Below are positions 1 through 10,012 of a stretch of DNA of 64,000 nt, piece after piece. This DNA comes from Trichormus_B sp936914905 (GTDB lineage: Bacteria; Cyanobacteriota; Cyanobacteriia; Cyanobacteriales; Nostocaceae): assembly GCF_039871975.1 (NCBI RefSeq), contig NZ_JBDPLL010000001.1, one strand, 5' to 3'. Every line of letters starts with the position of its first letter. Positions within the stretch are counted from its first letter, which is position 1. Below the pieces are notes generated by a model. The model was not told where the DNA came from, ran no database searches, and saw only the letters and a list, made by a program, of their open reading frames with translations. The position numbers and the translations under genes were made by a program.

Positions 1-1
1 G

Positions 2-1330
2 GATGTACGAATTACTAATGATCCTTTCTCACCACCTGAATTAGAACTACGGGCTTCTAAGGTGACTATGACACGAGAAGCGCCTTTGGTAGACCGTGTT
101 AATACTCAGCATCAACGTTTAGTATTTGACCAGAATTTTACTTTACCAATTCCCATAGATAACCAAAAAATTGACCGTCGGGAACGGGATGTGAATCCAT
201 TCATTATCTCTGCGGGATTTGATGGTAGCAAGCGGGGTGGTTTTTTTGTTGAACGTAATTTTTCAGCTATAAATAATGATCAGACTCGCTGGAGCATTAC
301 ACCTCAGTTTTTTGTGCAGAAGGCTTTTGAGGGTAGTGGTAATGTTGCAGATTTGTTTGCTGTAAAAACTAAGTTGAATTCTGTGTTAGGTCCCAAAACT
401 ACTGTTGAAGGTAAGGGAGAATTAACAAGTCTCGATATTAACAAAGTAGAAAATAATTCACGGGGAAGTTTACGGTTGCGTCAGGCTTTGGGTGAAGTAA
501 ATCCCCACACATTCAATCTAGAATATAGTTACCGCGATCGCCTTTACAATGGTACTCTCGGCTTTCAAACTGTTCAGAGTAGTTTCGGTGGAGTGATTAC
601 TTCCCCAATTATTCCCTTAGGTAAAAGTGGGATTCATCTCAGCTATCAAGCAGGTGCTCAGTATATAGATGCTAATACAGATTGCCAAGACTTACTAGAG
701 CCTCAGCGCAAGAATGACCGCATTTCTCTAGGTCGCTTACAAGGAAGTGCGTCTCTGAGTAAGGGTTTTTTACTGTGGCAAGGAAAACTATTACCACCAA
801 CTCCCACGGAAGGATTAAAATATTCACCTAATCCAGTTTTACCTTATTTGCAAGCTATCACGGGTGTAACTGGTACTACCAGTTATTACACTAGTGGTGA
901 TAATCAAAGTACCTTAACTGGTACAATCGGTTTAGTTGGGCAGCTCGGTCATTTTTCTCGACCATTTTTAGATTACACAGCTTTTAATATTAGTTATTCC
1001 CAAGGCTTCAACAGCGGATTATCACCCTTTTTGTTTGATCGCTCCGTAGATAATAAAGTTATAAGTGCTGGGATTTCACAGCAAATATATGGCCCATTTC
1101 GCTTAGGGTTGCAAACATCTATTAACCTAGATACAGGACAAGAAAGCAGCACAGACTACACTGTAGAGTATAATCGCCGCACCTACGGAATTATTTTGCG
1201 TTACAATCCAGTGTTGGAATTAGGAGGATTTACTATCCGTATTAGTGATTTTAACTGGACAGGTGGTACTGATCCATTTTCTTCAGACGAAGTTAAGCCA
1301 GTTGTGGGTGGTGTGCGTCAGGATAATTAG
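2..1330 (+). CDS. LptD/OstA-like outer-membrane protein (DUF3769), 5' end missing
   Basis: The reading frame is open to the left edge of the window, so this is the C-terminal part of a longer gene; the first possible internal start (GTG at 62) is not the real one. The visible 442 residues begin with a stretch resembling the end of an OstA periplasmic domain (ELELRASKVT) and continue as a long run of alternating polar and hydrophobic beta-strands rich in Tyr, Gly and Ser, without cysteine pairs or cytoplasmic motifs. This fits the cyanobacterial DUF3769 family, whose members are thought to be LptD-like barrels that insert lipopolysaccharide into the outer membrane. Family assignment rests on recognised sequence style, so moderate certainty. 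A HIP1 site lies at about 535. Confidence 0.7.
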   Translation, partial: DVRITNDPFSPPELELRASKVTMTREAPLVDRVNTQHQRLVFDQNFTLPIPIDNQKIDRRERDVNPFIISAGFDGSKRGGFFVERNFSAINNDQTRWSITPQFFVQKAFEGSGNVADLFAVKTKLNSVLGPKTTVEGKGELTSLDINKVENNSRGSLRLRQALGEVNPHTFNLEYSYRDRLYNGTLGFQTVQSSFGGVITSPIIPLGKSGIHLSYQAGAQYIDANTDCQDLLEPQRKNDRISLGRLQGSASLSKGFLLWQGKLLPPTPTEGLKYSPNPVLPYLQAITGVTGTTSYYTSGDNQSTLTGTIGLVGQLGHFSRPFLDYTAFNISYSQGFNSGLSPFLFDRSVDNKVISAGISQQIYGPFRLGLQTSINLDTGQESSTDYTVEYNRRTYGIILRYNPVLELGGFTIRISDFNWTGGTDPFSSDEVKPVVGGVRQDN

Positions 1331-1360
1331 CTGACAGGTGACAGTAATAACTGTTAACTG

Positions 1361-2553
1361 TTAACTTATAACTGAATTTAACGGTAAGGTGATAGTAAAT
1401 GTCATTCCCATAACCTCTTGACTCCTGATATTAATTTCACCATTGTGAGCATCCACACATCTTTTTACAATTACCAGGCCGAGTCCGTTACCATGAATTG
1501 ATTGGACATTTGAGGCTCGAAAAAAAGAATCAAAAATTCCATTTTGGTCTAATTTGGGAATACCAATTCCTTCGTCTTGAATTTCAAAAATTGCTACTCC
1601 TGTTGTTAAATCTGAAGAGAGGTGAAACTGAATTTCACTACCAGTATGAGAATATTTAACAGCCTTATAAAGTTTATTTATAAATAAATAATGTAATAAT
1701 CTTTCATTCATCATACCATCTGTATGATGGCTATTACAATTTAAATTCATTTAATGAGAGCTATTTTTAATAAAACTAAATTCCTCAATTAAATCTCGCG
1801 AAAAATTATCTAATGTAATTGATACAGGATTATAACCCAGGTAATCTACCTCAGTCTTACCCATGAATAATACATCTTCTATGAGTTTTTCCATTGATTG
1901 AACAGCATTATAAATACGGGTAAAATAAGTTTTTTTTAGTCTCAGTTAAATGCTTGCCTTGAATCTCTATTAGTTCTAGCGCTGTTTAAATCATTGCCAA
2001 AGGATTACGAAATTCATAGGAAACTGTAGCAATAAATAGAGAGTTGAGACGATTTAGTTCTTGTTCTTCCTTTAAAGCTTGTTCTAGATATTCTTTTTGA
2101 CGGAGTTCGCTGAGATCCCAAAAGACCACTACTGCACCACTAATTTTATTATTCAGTTTGAATGGTAAAGCACTATGGCCGATTGCTATTCTTTTTCCAT
2201 TTTTATTAATTAAAGAATTAAATTACCCTAACGGTTTGACAACATAACCAAAAGGCTGAGTAATTTTGGCAGGTTTTAAAGTCTGGTCATCTCCATAAGC
2301 AGTGAGAAAAATTATGGGTATATCTAAGTTTTCACGAATATTACCAGCAGCAGTAATTCCATTCATTTCTTCTTTAAGGATAATATCCATTAAGACTAAT
2401 CCTGGCTAAGTTTCTAATGCTTTAGAGATGGCAGCTTTACCAGAAGAAGCTGTACCTTTAACAATATAACCTAATTGATGTAATTGCTTAGAAATAGTTC
2501 TAGCCACAATGATTTCGTCTTCAACCACTAACTAAAATTTTAGCTTGCTCCAT
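1361..2553 (-). pseudogene. Broken hybrid sensor: receiver-PAS-histidine kinase
   Basis: Read on the minus strand, the remnants follow a receiver, PAS, HisKA, HATPase order. The receiver starts with ATG at 2553 (MEQAKILV), then a 4-bp insertion near 2525-2532 breaks the frame before VEDEIIVA; a TAG at 2406-2408 follows. The phosphoacceptor Asp (LVLMDI) and the Lys of VVKPL are still readable. The PAS part runs about 2240-2100 (INKNGKRIAIGHSALPF). The HisKA box reads VSYEFRNPL instead of VSHEFRNPL, so the phosphorylated His has become Tyr (codon at 2016-2018). The last 129 residues form an open HATPase with DEGIGIP and GNGLGL. Several independent lesions mean it cannot work. Its start overlaps the end of the preceding kinase remnant. 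Confidence 0.85.
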
Positions 2554-3230
2554 TTGCTATTAAGTTATCCAAAGTTAACTGTGCAAATTGAATGTGGAAT
2601 AATGTGTAGAATAATGTTCCGTGATTACGTCCTACAATAATATTACCTTCTAGTAGTTCTGTAACCAAATCATAAACTAATGACAGCCCCAAAAAATTAT
2701 TATTTTTCCAATCTAAGCTATTTGGCAAGCCGATACCATTATCTTGAACAGCTAATTGAATATAGTTATTTATGTTATGTTAACTAATATTAGTTATACC
2801 TTTTTGTTTATTAGGGAAAGCGTGCTCTCAAGCACTGGAGGTTAATTAATTAACCACTAAACCACAAGCAAGAGCTTGATCAATATTTAAGCTGACTGCA
2901 TCTATATTAGTTTGGAGGCTGATCTGAGCGGGAACTATCTGATAGGAAATGAGCAGACCTGAAACCAAATTATTAATGTCGAATACTTTATGCAATATTT
3001 CGCATCAATTTTTCTTGTTCAATTTGAGTATTGAGCACCTGTTTACTTTGTTTGTGTGCTGTAATATCTTTACCAATACCGAGAATTTGAGCATTGGGAA
3101 GGTAGATATTAGTCCAAGATGTATCTAGTATAAAACCATCCTGCAACTGACATTTAAGGTCATTCCAAAGTGGTTGTGCAAACTTCATCAGGTCAATCAC
3201 ACACTGATGATATTCAGTTTTAGGGTTTAG
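2540..3230 (-). pseudogene. Broken PAS-containing HisKA_2/HWE-type histidine kinase
   Basis: Two open pieces remain on the minus strand. Around 3200-2988 is the end of a PAS domain with its PAC motif (GIGKDITAHKQ) followed by the start of a coiled linker. Around 2760-2540 is an ATPase end with QDNGIGLP, LGLSLVYDL and a GTLF box, the pattern of HisKA_2-type kinases rather than classical ones. The dimerisation domain between them (about 2990-2770) is too damaged to read. The stop codon of this gene lies inside the first codons of the receiver gene that starts at 2553 (ATGGAGCAAGCTAA), so the two were probably one translationally coupled signalling operon before decay. Confidence 0.75.
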
Positions 3231-3240
3231 TTTTACTAAA

Positions 3241-3490
3241 ATATTATGAGTTTGGAAATCCTTTAGATAATACTTCTGGACTAGAAGTGAAGTTTAAAAC
3301 TAAATCTGTTGACATCAAATTAAATCAACCACCCAGTTCAGGATGTCAATCTTTAGGGACTGTGAGAATTGATGGAAAAACAGAATTGTTAACTGTTACA
3401 TTCCACAATTTAGATGGTAAGAAAATCGGGAGCATCCACTATTGGAAGATACACAAGCTTTAGGAGAATATAAGGATAAACAAGTGTAGA
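3241..3490 (+). pseudogene. Unidentified remnant, possibly the end of a PhoD-like secreted phosphatase
   Basis: One frame stays open from about 3243 to 3465 and reads YYEFGNPLDNTSGLEVKFKT, then SVDIKLNQPPSSGCQSLG, then VRIDGKTELLTVTFHNLDG. This looks like the C-terminal beta-rich part of a secreted enzyme; the repeated-strand style recalls alkaline phosphatase D-like proteins, but there is no catalytic motif to confirm it. There is no start codon or upstream part on this strand, where the sensor-kinase remnant takes over, and the frame is lost before a transposase remnant begins. It is a truncated relic in any case. Confidence 0.35.
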
Positions 3491-4625
3491 TTAGCAACCC
3501 TGAACCAGGATAAAGAAGAACCAATTTAAGCCTGCTTAGAAGAATTGGCAACATTGTTATATGAAGAAGCAGACAAAAGTCGGATAAGAGACCTGGAAGG
3601 CATAGAAAAAATAGTAAGGAGTCAAATATTAGAACTGGTAAGTCCAGAAATAGCCCTTTTTTTATGGAACAAACAACCGGAAGGAAAGTAGGTTAAACCA
3701 GGAAAGTCAAAACCTTGGTAGGAGAACTAAAACTAAAAGCTAAACAGTTGCAAAGACTGGGTTTGAAGCCAAGAAGTTGATTAAGTCCATTACTTCAAAA
3801 GTGCTGCTTGAGGCTATCAGCTAAGGAATCATATCAAAAAGCAGAAGTTGAAATTGAGGCGTTAACAGGAATAAAAGTTGGCCATAGGAGGCAACAAAAA
3901 CTAGTTGTCGAAGAAGATTGGGAGCTACCACAAGCAAAACAAGCTGTATGTGAAGTGAGCATGGATGGTGGAAAAGTATGACTACGGGGCAAACTACAAA
4001 CAGGCTGCTAATGGCGAGACTATAAAACAGTTCGTCTATAAGGAATTTATTATGGGGCATTTTTTGATGACAACCAATCATTAGTTGATTATGTTAATAG
4101 CCAGTCTTTGGTTAACCCCCGTGTCTGTTTGGGGGATGGTCATGATGGAGTTTGGAATTTAGTTAAACAGTTTGGAACTAGTTTGGAACTGAAAAATCCA
4201 AACCTTTGGAAATTTTGGATTGGTATCACCTCAAAGAGAATCTTTATAAAATTGGTGGTTCTTTAAAGGGTCTTCAAGCTGTTGAGAGTTTATTGTGGCA
4301 AGGTCAGATAGAGCTAATTCAAGCTTTATTTAATAATCTTCGAGGCACACAAGTTAAGATGTTTTTCGAGATCAGCGAAAAACATCACACTCGCATTATT
4401 AAATACAGCTAGTACTAAGCTGAACAACTGTGTTCTATTAGTTCTGGATCTGTCGAATTTGCTTTTAAACAGATTGGAGCAAGGATTAAAATTTCTGGCG
4501 GACAGTGGAATGTTGAAAGTGTCTACCAAATCCTTTCCATTCGTTGTGCTGATCTCAATGGTTTGCTTGCTATTTTAGTCTTTCTGCCAAAACTCGATGC
4601 TCCCAGAAAATCTATAGTGTAGATT
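3491..4625 (+). mobile_element. ISKra4-type transposase remnant
   Basis: Pieces of one DDE transposase can be read in order on the plus strand across several stops and frame changes: an N-terminal helical part (EELATLLYEEADKSRIRDLE), then EVSMDGGKV, DYKTVRL, LVDYVNSQSLVNPRVCLGDG, HDGVWNLVKQF, then an open piece 4206-4412 with DWYHLKENLYKIGGSLK and LLWQGQIELIQALF, and finally GSVEFAFKQI, RIKISGGQWN and RCADLNGLLA. This order of motifs is what I know from ISKra4-family transposases. At least six disruptions (for example stops near 3690, 3778 and 3978) make it dead. No terminal inverted repeats were recognised, so the element ends are approximate. Confidence 0.75.
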
Positions 4626-4697
4626 TACAACCAGAGGTTTAGTGCTTAATGCTGACTTTATTACTAAACTGAAAAAACATCACGAGCGCGGGGGTAT

Positions 4698-5454
4698 ATG
4701 ACCTCTACCACAAATATTCCTACATATGGAATTACTCTTCCAGATCATACTCAACTTCTAGAGTCTGATGGTACTTTTATGAAAAATTCTCAGGAGCATC
4801 CTCAAAGCATTTTGCTAACAGAATCTATTAAGCCTATTTAACAAAACATCCACCCTGATGGACAATATTGTATAGGTAATATTGTATAGGTCAAGATAGT
4901 GGTATTTACTGGCGTATTACTGATCCTCCAGAACCCGGTGCAGAAGCATCGGATTGGTTTTATGTGCTGAATGTGCCACCTAGTATCAATGGTCAAATGC
5001 CCGGTTCTTATGTACTTTGGCAAGAGTATATTTCCCCATTGATTGTTTTAGAATTTGTTTCTGGTAATGGTGATGAAGAACGAGATAAAACTCCGTGGAA
5101 AGGGAAATTGTGGATTTATGAACAGGTAATTCATCCTGCTCTTTATGGTATTTACACAGTGAATAAGGCCAGTGTGGAAGTTTATAACTGATTGAAGGTA
5201 AGTACGAATTATTACCAGCCAATGATCGCGGACATTATCCTCTTGCGGCTTTGGGGGTTGAATTAGGAATTTGGTAAGGTGAATATCAAAATGTAGAATT
5301 GCCTTGGTTATGTTGGTGGGATTTAGATGGTAATTTGTTTTGAAGTGGAGAAGAACGGGCTAAAAAAGAATACTAACGGGCTGAACAGGAAGGTCAGAAA
5401 AAAGACCGCTTAGTTGCCCAATTACGTTCTTTGGGTATTTAACCAGAAGTATAA
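4698..5454 (+). pseudogene. Broken Uma2-family (DUF820) endonuclease-like gene
   Basis: Starting at ATG 4698 the sequence reads like a Uma2 protein, a PD-(D/E)XK-fold family greatly expanded in cyanobacteria. Recognisable parts are a proline-rich start (TYGITLPDHTQLLESDG), SDWFYVLNVPPS, SPLIVLEFVSGNGDEERDKT with the acidic and charged residues of the core, KLWIYEQVIHPALYGIY, and the usual C-terminal coiled tail (ERAKKEYRAEQEGQKKDRL) ending RSLGI. Frame is lost near 4840-4885, where a short ATTGTATAGGTAAT-like stretch is duplicated, and there are stops at several points, including TAA at 5440. The catalytic core is partly intact, but no full-length protein can be made. Confidence 0.8.
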
Positions 5455-5460
5455 AATTTA

Positions 5461-5493
5461 GATCCCCGACTTTTTGAAGAATCAGGGGATATC
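5461..5493. repeat. Dispersed hairpin of the GATCCCCGAC type
   Basis: GATCCCCGA and TCAGGGGATC face each other around a loop containing TTTTTGAAGA, with one bulged base. A degenerate relative of the same hairpin (TCCCTGATTTTTTGAACAAG followed by TCGGG) occurs near 10-kb scale distance at about 50428-50455. Such imperfect palindromes are common between Nostoc genes; here it follows the Uma2 remnant and could also act as a weak transcription stop. Confidence 0.5.
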
Positions 5494-5642
5494 ATTTCTC
5501 TAACTGATAACTGATAAGTAGTCTTACAAAATAAATTGTACATTTAGAGGAGGGAACAGGGAACTTTTAAAAGCGAACAGATAAGCAATACAGAGATTTC
5601 TGTCTTTCTCAAAAATGTTTAATTGACTTTGCTCAGTTAGTT

Positions 5643-5680
5643 AACTGATAACTGATAACTGATAACTGATAACTGATAAC
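5643..5680. repeat. Short tandem repeat, heptamer AACTGAT x5
   Basis: Five perfect copies of AACTGAT plus three further bases end one base before the stop codon of the SagB-like gene (TAA at 5681-5683 on the minus strand). The same heptamer on the other strand (ATCAGTT) appears in two to three copies at about 7300-7318 upstream of that gene and at 61055-61077 after ubiX. These are the short tandemly repeated repetitive sequences known from heterocystous cyanobacteria. Confidence 0.85.
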
Positions 5681-7210
5681 TTACCGTGGTCTGCCTAAAG
5701 TACTGATATAGAGAACTGCTTCATCACCAGGAATACTTAAAACATCATTGACTTGATCGTCAAAGAAGCCCCCGATACCACTAACACCTATATTCAAGCG
5801 AATGGCTGCTAAATTAAGCTTTTGTCCTAAATGACCAGCATCCAGATGTAAATAACGGTAAACGCGATCACCATATTGAGCGATCGCTGTTTTCAAATCA
5901 GCAGTATGAAATATCACTGCTCCCGCATCCCGTCCTAATTCTTGTCCCAAACAAAGGAAGTGTAACTCATGGCGAAAATTCTTAAAGCGAATTTGTCTTA
6001 ATTCCTGTGCTTTAGGTGCATAGTAGTAACAACCTGAATCAAGTCCTTTAACACCAGAAACAGCAATAAATGTTTCAATTAAATTCAGGTCAAAGTAATC
6101 GGGAGAATTATCTAAATTTTGGTCAATATAATTTTGTGGTTGGTAAGTAAAATCAAGTAACACCTTAAGTTCATCGAAAGTTAAATTATCTCCACTGTAA
6201 GCACGAGTAGAACGACGCTTATAGATACTATTTTCTAACTCTGAAAGATTTTCCCCCCAATCAATTGGTGTAGTAATAGTGGAAAGTTTGTCACAAAAAG
6301 GGAAATTATATTTGTCCTCTAATGTGTTTTCTGTTTTTATGGTTGTTAAATCCTGCTGGCTTATGCCAGATTGAATTTGGGTATGAAAATGAAAATATTT
6401 TAGCAGTTCACCATCAGGAATTGAGGGATAATTAGTGTCAATAGTAGAAGGCAATGCAGTTTTTCCCAAAGGCAAATTTTGTTTAACATCTAATAAATCT
6501 GCCAAAGCTATAACAACAGTTGCGCCTTCTTGTTCAGGATCAATATAAAGTAGATCATTGACGGCTTCATCAACAAAACCACCGATTAAATGGGGGCGAT
6601 AATCAGTAATTGCTCCGGCTAACTCAATATTACCTAAAAGATGTCCTGTATCTAGAAAAATCCGACGGTAAGCCCTATCTTCATAACGCCATATTGAACG
6701 ATAAAAAACAGCAGTAGTAATGATAGCCAGTTGCGTATTTTCTAAAGTAGGATGCCAAAAACAAGCTGCTTGTAAAGCTTGCCAAACATCATTTTCCCAA
6801 TATTGCATTAGAGAATGAGTCCGACACTGATAATTGTAGAGTCCAGCAGGTAACAATGGTGTACCACGAGAAAGCAAATATACCTCAGCAGGATATAAAC
6901 CCCCTGCACTAGGTGCAGACCGCAAATATACCGCGCTCCCCATAGAAGGCATTTTTGCAGTCAGTCCGTAGCTGTGAAATAGTAGTTGGGAAAGTCTTTG
7001 CCACCATTTAGTATCTGGATTATTAGCAAAAGACTCTGGTTCCTGTTGCAAATAGGCTTTAAGGTCATAATCAGAGCCAATTTTGTACTCTTTAAACGGT
7101 ACTGGCTGTTTAGCCCAGTCTAACCTCTTACTTCTAGAAGCTAGTGTCTCAGGGTGGTATTTAGTACGCTCATGGTAATGTTGGGCGATTGATTGGTGTA
7201 TTTCTGGCAT
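5681..7210 (-). CDS. SagB/ThcOx-type FMN dehydrogenase-like protein with two nitroreductase domains
   Basis: The protein is about 509 residues from the start chosen here (ATG at 7208-7210, MPEIHQSIAQHYHERTKYHP), which has a GAGG about 14 bases upstream; the frame is open to 7291, but the extra 27 residues look non-coding. Two nitroreductase-fold halves are visible. The first has KRLDWAKQPVPF, RSAPSAGGLYPAEVYLL and a C-terminal GGFVDEAVNDLL; the second has YKRRSTRAYSGDNLTF, VSGVKGLDSGCYYY, LDAGHLGQKLNLAA and GGFFDDQVNDVL. SagB-type enzymes oxidise azolines in ribosomal peptides, but cyanobacteria keep stand-alone doubles of unknown substrate, and no precursor peptide or cyclodehydratase is nearby. 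It is divergent from the hydrolase at 7359. Confidence 0.85.
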   Translation of the reverse strand: MPEIHQSIAQHYHERTKYHPETLASRSKRLDWAKQPVPFKEYKIGSDYDLKAYLQQEPESFANNPDTKWWQRLSQLLFHSYGLTAKMPSMGSAVYLRSAPSAGGLYPAEVYLLSRGTPLLPAGLYNYQCRTHSLMQYWENDVWQALQAACFWHPTLENTQLAIITTAVFYRSIWRYEDRAYRRIFLDTGHLLGNIELAGAITDYRPHLIGGFVDEAVNDLLYIDPEQEGATVVIALADLLDVKQNLPLGKTALPSTIDTNYPSIPDGELLKYFHFHTQIQSGISQQDLTTIKTENTLEDKYNFPFCDKLSTITTPIDWGENLSELENSIYKRRSTRAYSGDNLTFDELKVLLDFTYQPQNYIDQNLDNSPDYFDLNLIETFIAVSGVKGLDSGCYYYAPKAQELRQIRFKNFRHELHFLCLGQELGRDAGAVIFHTADLKTAIAQYGDRVYRYLHLDAGHLGQKLNLAAIRLNIGVSGIGGFFDDQVNDVLSIPGDEAVLYISTLGRPR

Positions 7211-7358
7211 AGTAATTTTAATATCCTCAAGGAGTGTTATTTCTTGATCTTGACATTCATCTGCCTGATTATTTCCTGCTAATGGGTACAATACTTGAAT
7301 CAGTTATCAGTTATCAGTTTCTTGAGTTTTCACCATTCCCTGTTCCTGATTATCAATT

Positions 7359-8210
7359 ATGAATTACCAAAGCATACCTATACGTAAAAGCATAGTAATA
7401 GAGGATATGGAAATTTCTTACTTGGAATGGAACCAAGGTGAAAAACCATTGCTGTTATTACATGGTATGGCTGACAATGCCTTAGTTTGGTCTAGCTTGG
7501 GAAATTATTTAGTGGCAGATTACCATATAGTCGCACCAGATATGCGTGGTCATGGAGAGAGTAGTAAACCAGAAAGAGATTATAGTTTTGAGAGTGCGAT
7601 CGCAGACCTGGAAACATTAATGGACAAACTAGGATGGACTACTGCTCATCTCGTTAGTCATTCCTGGACAGGTAAATTAGCAGCCATCTGGGCTAGACAA
7701 AATTCAGAATGCTTACAGAGCATCACCCTGGTAGATCCAATTTTCATTTGGAAAATCCCTAACTTCTTGAAATTAACATTTCCCCTCTTGTACAGGGTTT
7801 TACCTTTCCTGAAAAGTATGGGACCATTTGCCACTTATGAAGAAGCCGAACAGAAAATCAGACAACTCAGTCAATATCAAAACTGGAGTTCCATACAACA
7901 GCAAGTTTTCCAAGCTGGAATTGAACAAAAACCTGATGGAAGTTGGGGTAGCAAATTTACCATTGCTGCCCGTGACGGCATTTTTGACGCAGTTATGCAA
8001 GTACCAGGTTTTATCACCCCAATTGATATTCCTGCCCTCTTTATACAACCTGAAAAAGGAGTAAACCGCCAAAATTGGCAAATTCAACCCTACAAAACCA
8101 ACCTCAAAAACCTCACACTCAATAAAGTTCCCGGTAATCATTGGCCATTTTTAACCGAACCAGAAGAATTTAATCAAACGGTAGCCGAATTCTTAGCAGA
8201 ACAAAAATGA
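7359..8210 (+). CDS. Alpha/beta-hydrolase fold protein
   Basis: The 283-residue length is normal for a single-domain hydrolase. Residues 30-40 give the oxyanion strand motif LLLLHGMADN, residues 60-72 APDMRGHGESSKP, the nucleophile elbow reads VSHSWTGK (Ser within H-S-W, the first Gly of G-x-S-x-G replaced by Ser), and the C-terminal catalytic His sits in PGNHWPFLTEPEEF. The acid residue is probably the Asp near TPIDIPALFIQPEKG or the one after LVDP. There is no signal peptide, so it is cytoplasmic. Substrate cannot be told; esterases, haloalkane-type enzymes and lactonases share this pattern. It is divergent from the SagB-like gene, with ATCAGTT repeats between them. Confidence 0.85.
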   Translation: MNYQSIPIRKSIVIEDMEISYLEWNQGEKPLLLLHGMADNALVWSSLGNYLVADYHIVAPDMRGHGESSKPERDYSFESAIADLETLMDKLGWTTAHLVSHSWTGKLAAIWARQNSECLQSITLVDPIFIWKIPNFLKLTFPLLYRVLPFLKSMGPFATYEEAEQKIRQLSQYQNWSSIQQQVFQAGIEQKPDGSWGSKFTIAARDGIFDAVMQVPGFITPIDIPALFIQPEKGVNRQNWQIQPYKTNLKNLTLNKVPGNHWPFLTEPEEFNQTVAEFLAEQK

Positions 8211-8290
8211 GATAATCTCAAATTGGTAATGGGTAATTGGTAATTGGTTTCTATTCTCCAGTCCCTAGTCCCTAGTCCCCAGTCCCTATT

Positions 8291-9999
8291 ATAAGTCTTT
8301 GTATTAACCCGATTTGTCCTCAACCTAAACACCCCGACAACGATGAAAACCGCTTTTGTCAAACTTGTAGTTCTCAATTGGAATTATTAGGCAATTATCG
8401 GTTACTGCGATTATTGAGTGATAAAGCTGGGTTTAGGAAAGTCTATTAAGGATATCAACAAGACATACCGAAAATTATGAAAGTTATCAAACAAGAATTG
8501 GCCAATGATAGCAAAGCTATCTCACTATTTCAGCAAGAAATAAATATCCTAGAACAATTACATTATCCTGGTATTCCCGAAGCAGAAAGGTATTTTCCAT
8601 ATCAAACTAGAGCAGGTTTAGCCTTGCACTGCATGGTGATAGAAAAAATTGAAGGACCCAATTTAGAACAATGGCTAAAACAACAACAAAACCGCCTCAT
8701 TTCTGAAAGACAAGCCTTAGCTTGGTTCAAACAATTAGCAGAAATTTCAGGGTTAGTTCACAACCAACAATATGTGCATCGAGATATTAAACCAGCCAAT
8801 ATTATGATTCGCCTAGATGGGCAATTAGTATTAATTGATTTTGGTACGTCCAGAGAAATTACTATAACTTATGTAGCTAATAATGGCGGTATGATATCTA
8901 TTTTATCATCTGGCTATAGTCCCATAGAACAAATGCATGGTCAAGCCATTCCCCAATCAGATTTTTTGTATTAGGATGCACCTTTGTATTTTGATTAACA
9001 GGATGTCAACCTGCTCAATTATAGGATTCTCACCTGGATATTTTAAAATGGCGACATTTAGCAAATAACGTTTCCCCATTACTATTAGATTTTATTGAAA
9101 TTTCAAATGAAATTAATCAACGTCCTGAAAATGCCAGAAAAATATTAGACAAATTGATATAACTGGAAAATCAACTTATAGGAAGTACCTCAGCAACAGT
9201 GAATATAGTCAGTTGTTTAACCACAGAAATCATCCACCAAACAACCACCAATCGAACAGTTAAACCGCCACAACAACCACCTAAAAAATTACCATTATTT
9301 AGCCTGGTTCCCCGCCTTATTAGTTTCCTTATTATTGGTGTAGACAGTAGTACTAGCAAACCAAAATACTAAATTTACAGTTCTACCTGCCGACTATGGA
9401 CAAACGCCAGTTAAAAGAGGCAAAGTAGATTATTTTCCTTATGAAGTTATAAAGAAGGCAAAGATAGTAAAGGGAGAGTAGCAGAATTTAATATTGCAGT
9501 GTTATCAGTAGAATAGAAATAGCAATTAGGCAGCACCTATCAAATTAAATATAACGATCAAACTATTAACCTCAACTCTTTAAAATCTAACTTAGAACAA
9601 GGAGGTAGAGAGAGAATAATAGGAAATCCTAGTGAGATTATCTCTGTAGGAACAGCTTCTTGTGAAGGTGATACAACTGCCGAACAAAGTCTCGCTTTAG
9701 AGGTTTCCAGGCAAATTCAACTTTTAGCAAAAAAGATATTTAGTCAAACTTACAGTGTTAAAGGTTATCCGTTATTAAATTTGGGACAATTTTAGAGAAA
9801 AGATTGTCAAGCGAGTCGAGATTCAACCGCCTATTAACGCAGTATTATTATCATTGGAGTCAAGAAACAAGCTGAGGGATTCATTTTAGATGAAGCATTA
9901 AGAGATAGATTAGAGAAAAAACCATTTGCTTATTTTAAATTAGAATATTATTCTCTTGGTTCAGCAGATAAATTTAAAACTACACCAAGTAACTTGTAA
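8291..9999 (+). pseudogene. Broken Ser/Thr protein kinase with N-terminal zinc ribbon
   Basis: The remnant opens with SLCINPICPQPKHPDNDENR, then FCQTC, the four-Cys ribbon common at the start of cyanobacterial kinases; the expected ATG is ATA (8291-8293). After a damaged glycine loop, an open stretch (8477-8974) carries MKVIKQEL, VHRDIKPANIM, LVLIDFGTS in place of DFGLA/S, and SSGYSPIEQ. The end of the kinase (VLGCTFVF, LTGCQPAQL) follows a stop at 8972, then a TM-like stretch near 9300 and a C-terminal extracytoplasmic domain readable in pieces (QIKYNDQTINLNSL, GTASCEGDTTAEQSLALE, SVKGYPLLNLGQF) ending at 9997-9999. Lost start, stops and frameshifts make it inactive. Confidence 0.8.
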
Positions 10000-10012
10000 T
10001 CTCTCTCCTCCT

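Noticed and set aside
5643..5680. Possible CRISPR array
   Set aside because: The units are 7 bases with no spacers; the same holds for the repeats at 20311, 29915 and 47227. No cas genes are nearby.
7800..8141. 113-codon antisense frame within the hydrolase gene
   Set aside because: It is a shadow of the sense frame, with no start signal and no protein-family features.
5681..8210. A peptide-modifying (azole-peptide) gene cluster around the SagB-like gene
   Set aside because: No cyclodehydratase, precursor peptide or dedicated transporter is adjacent; the alpha/beta hydrolase alone does not support it.
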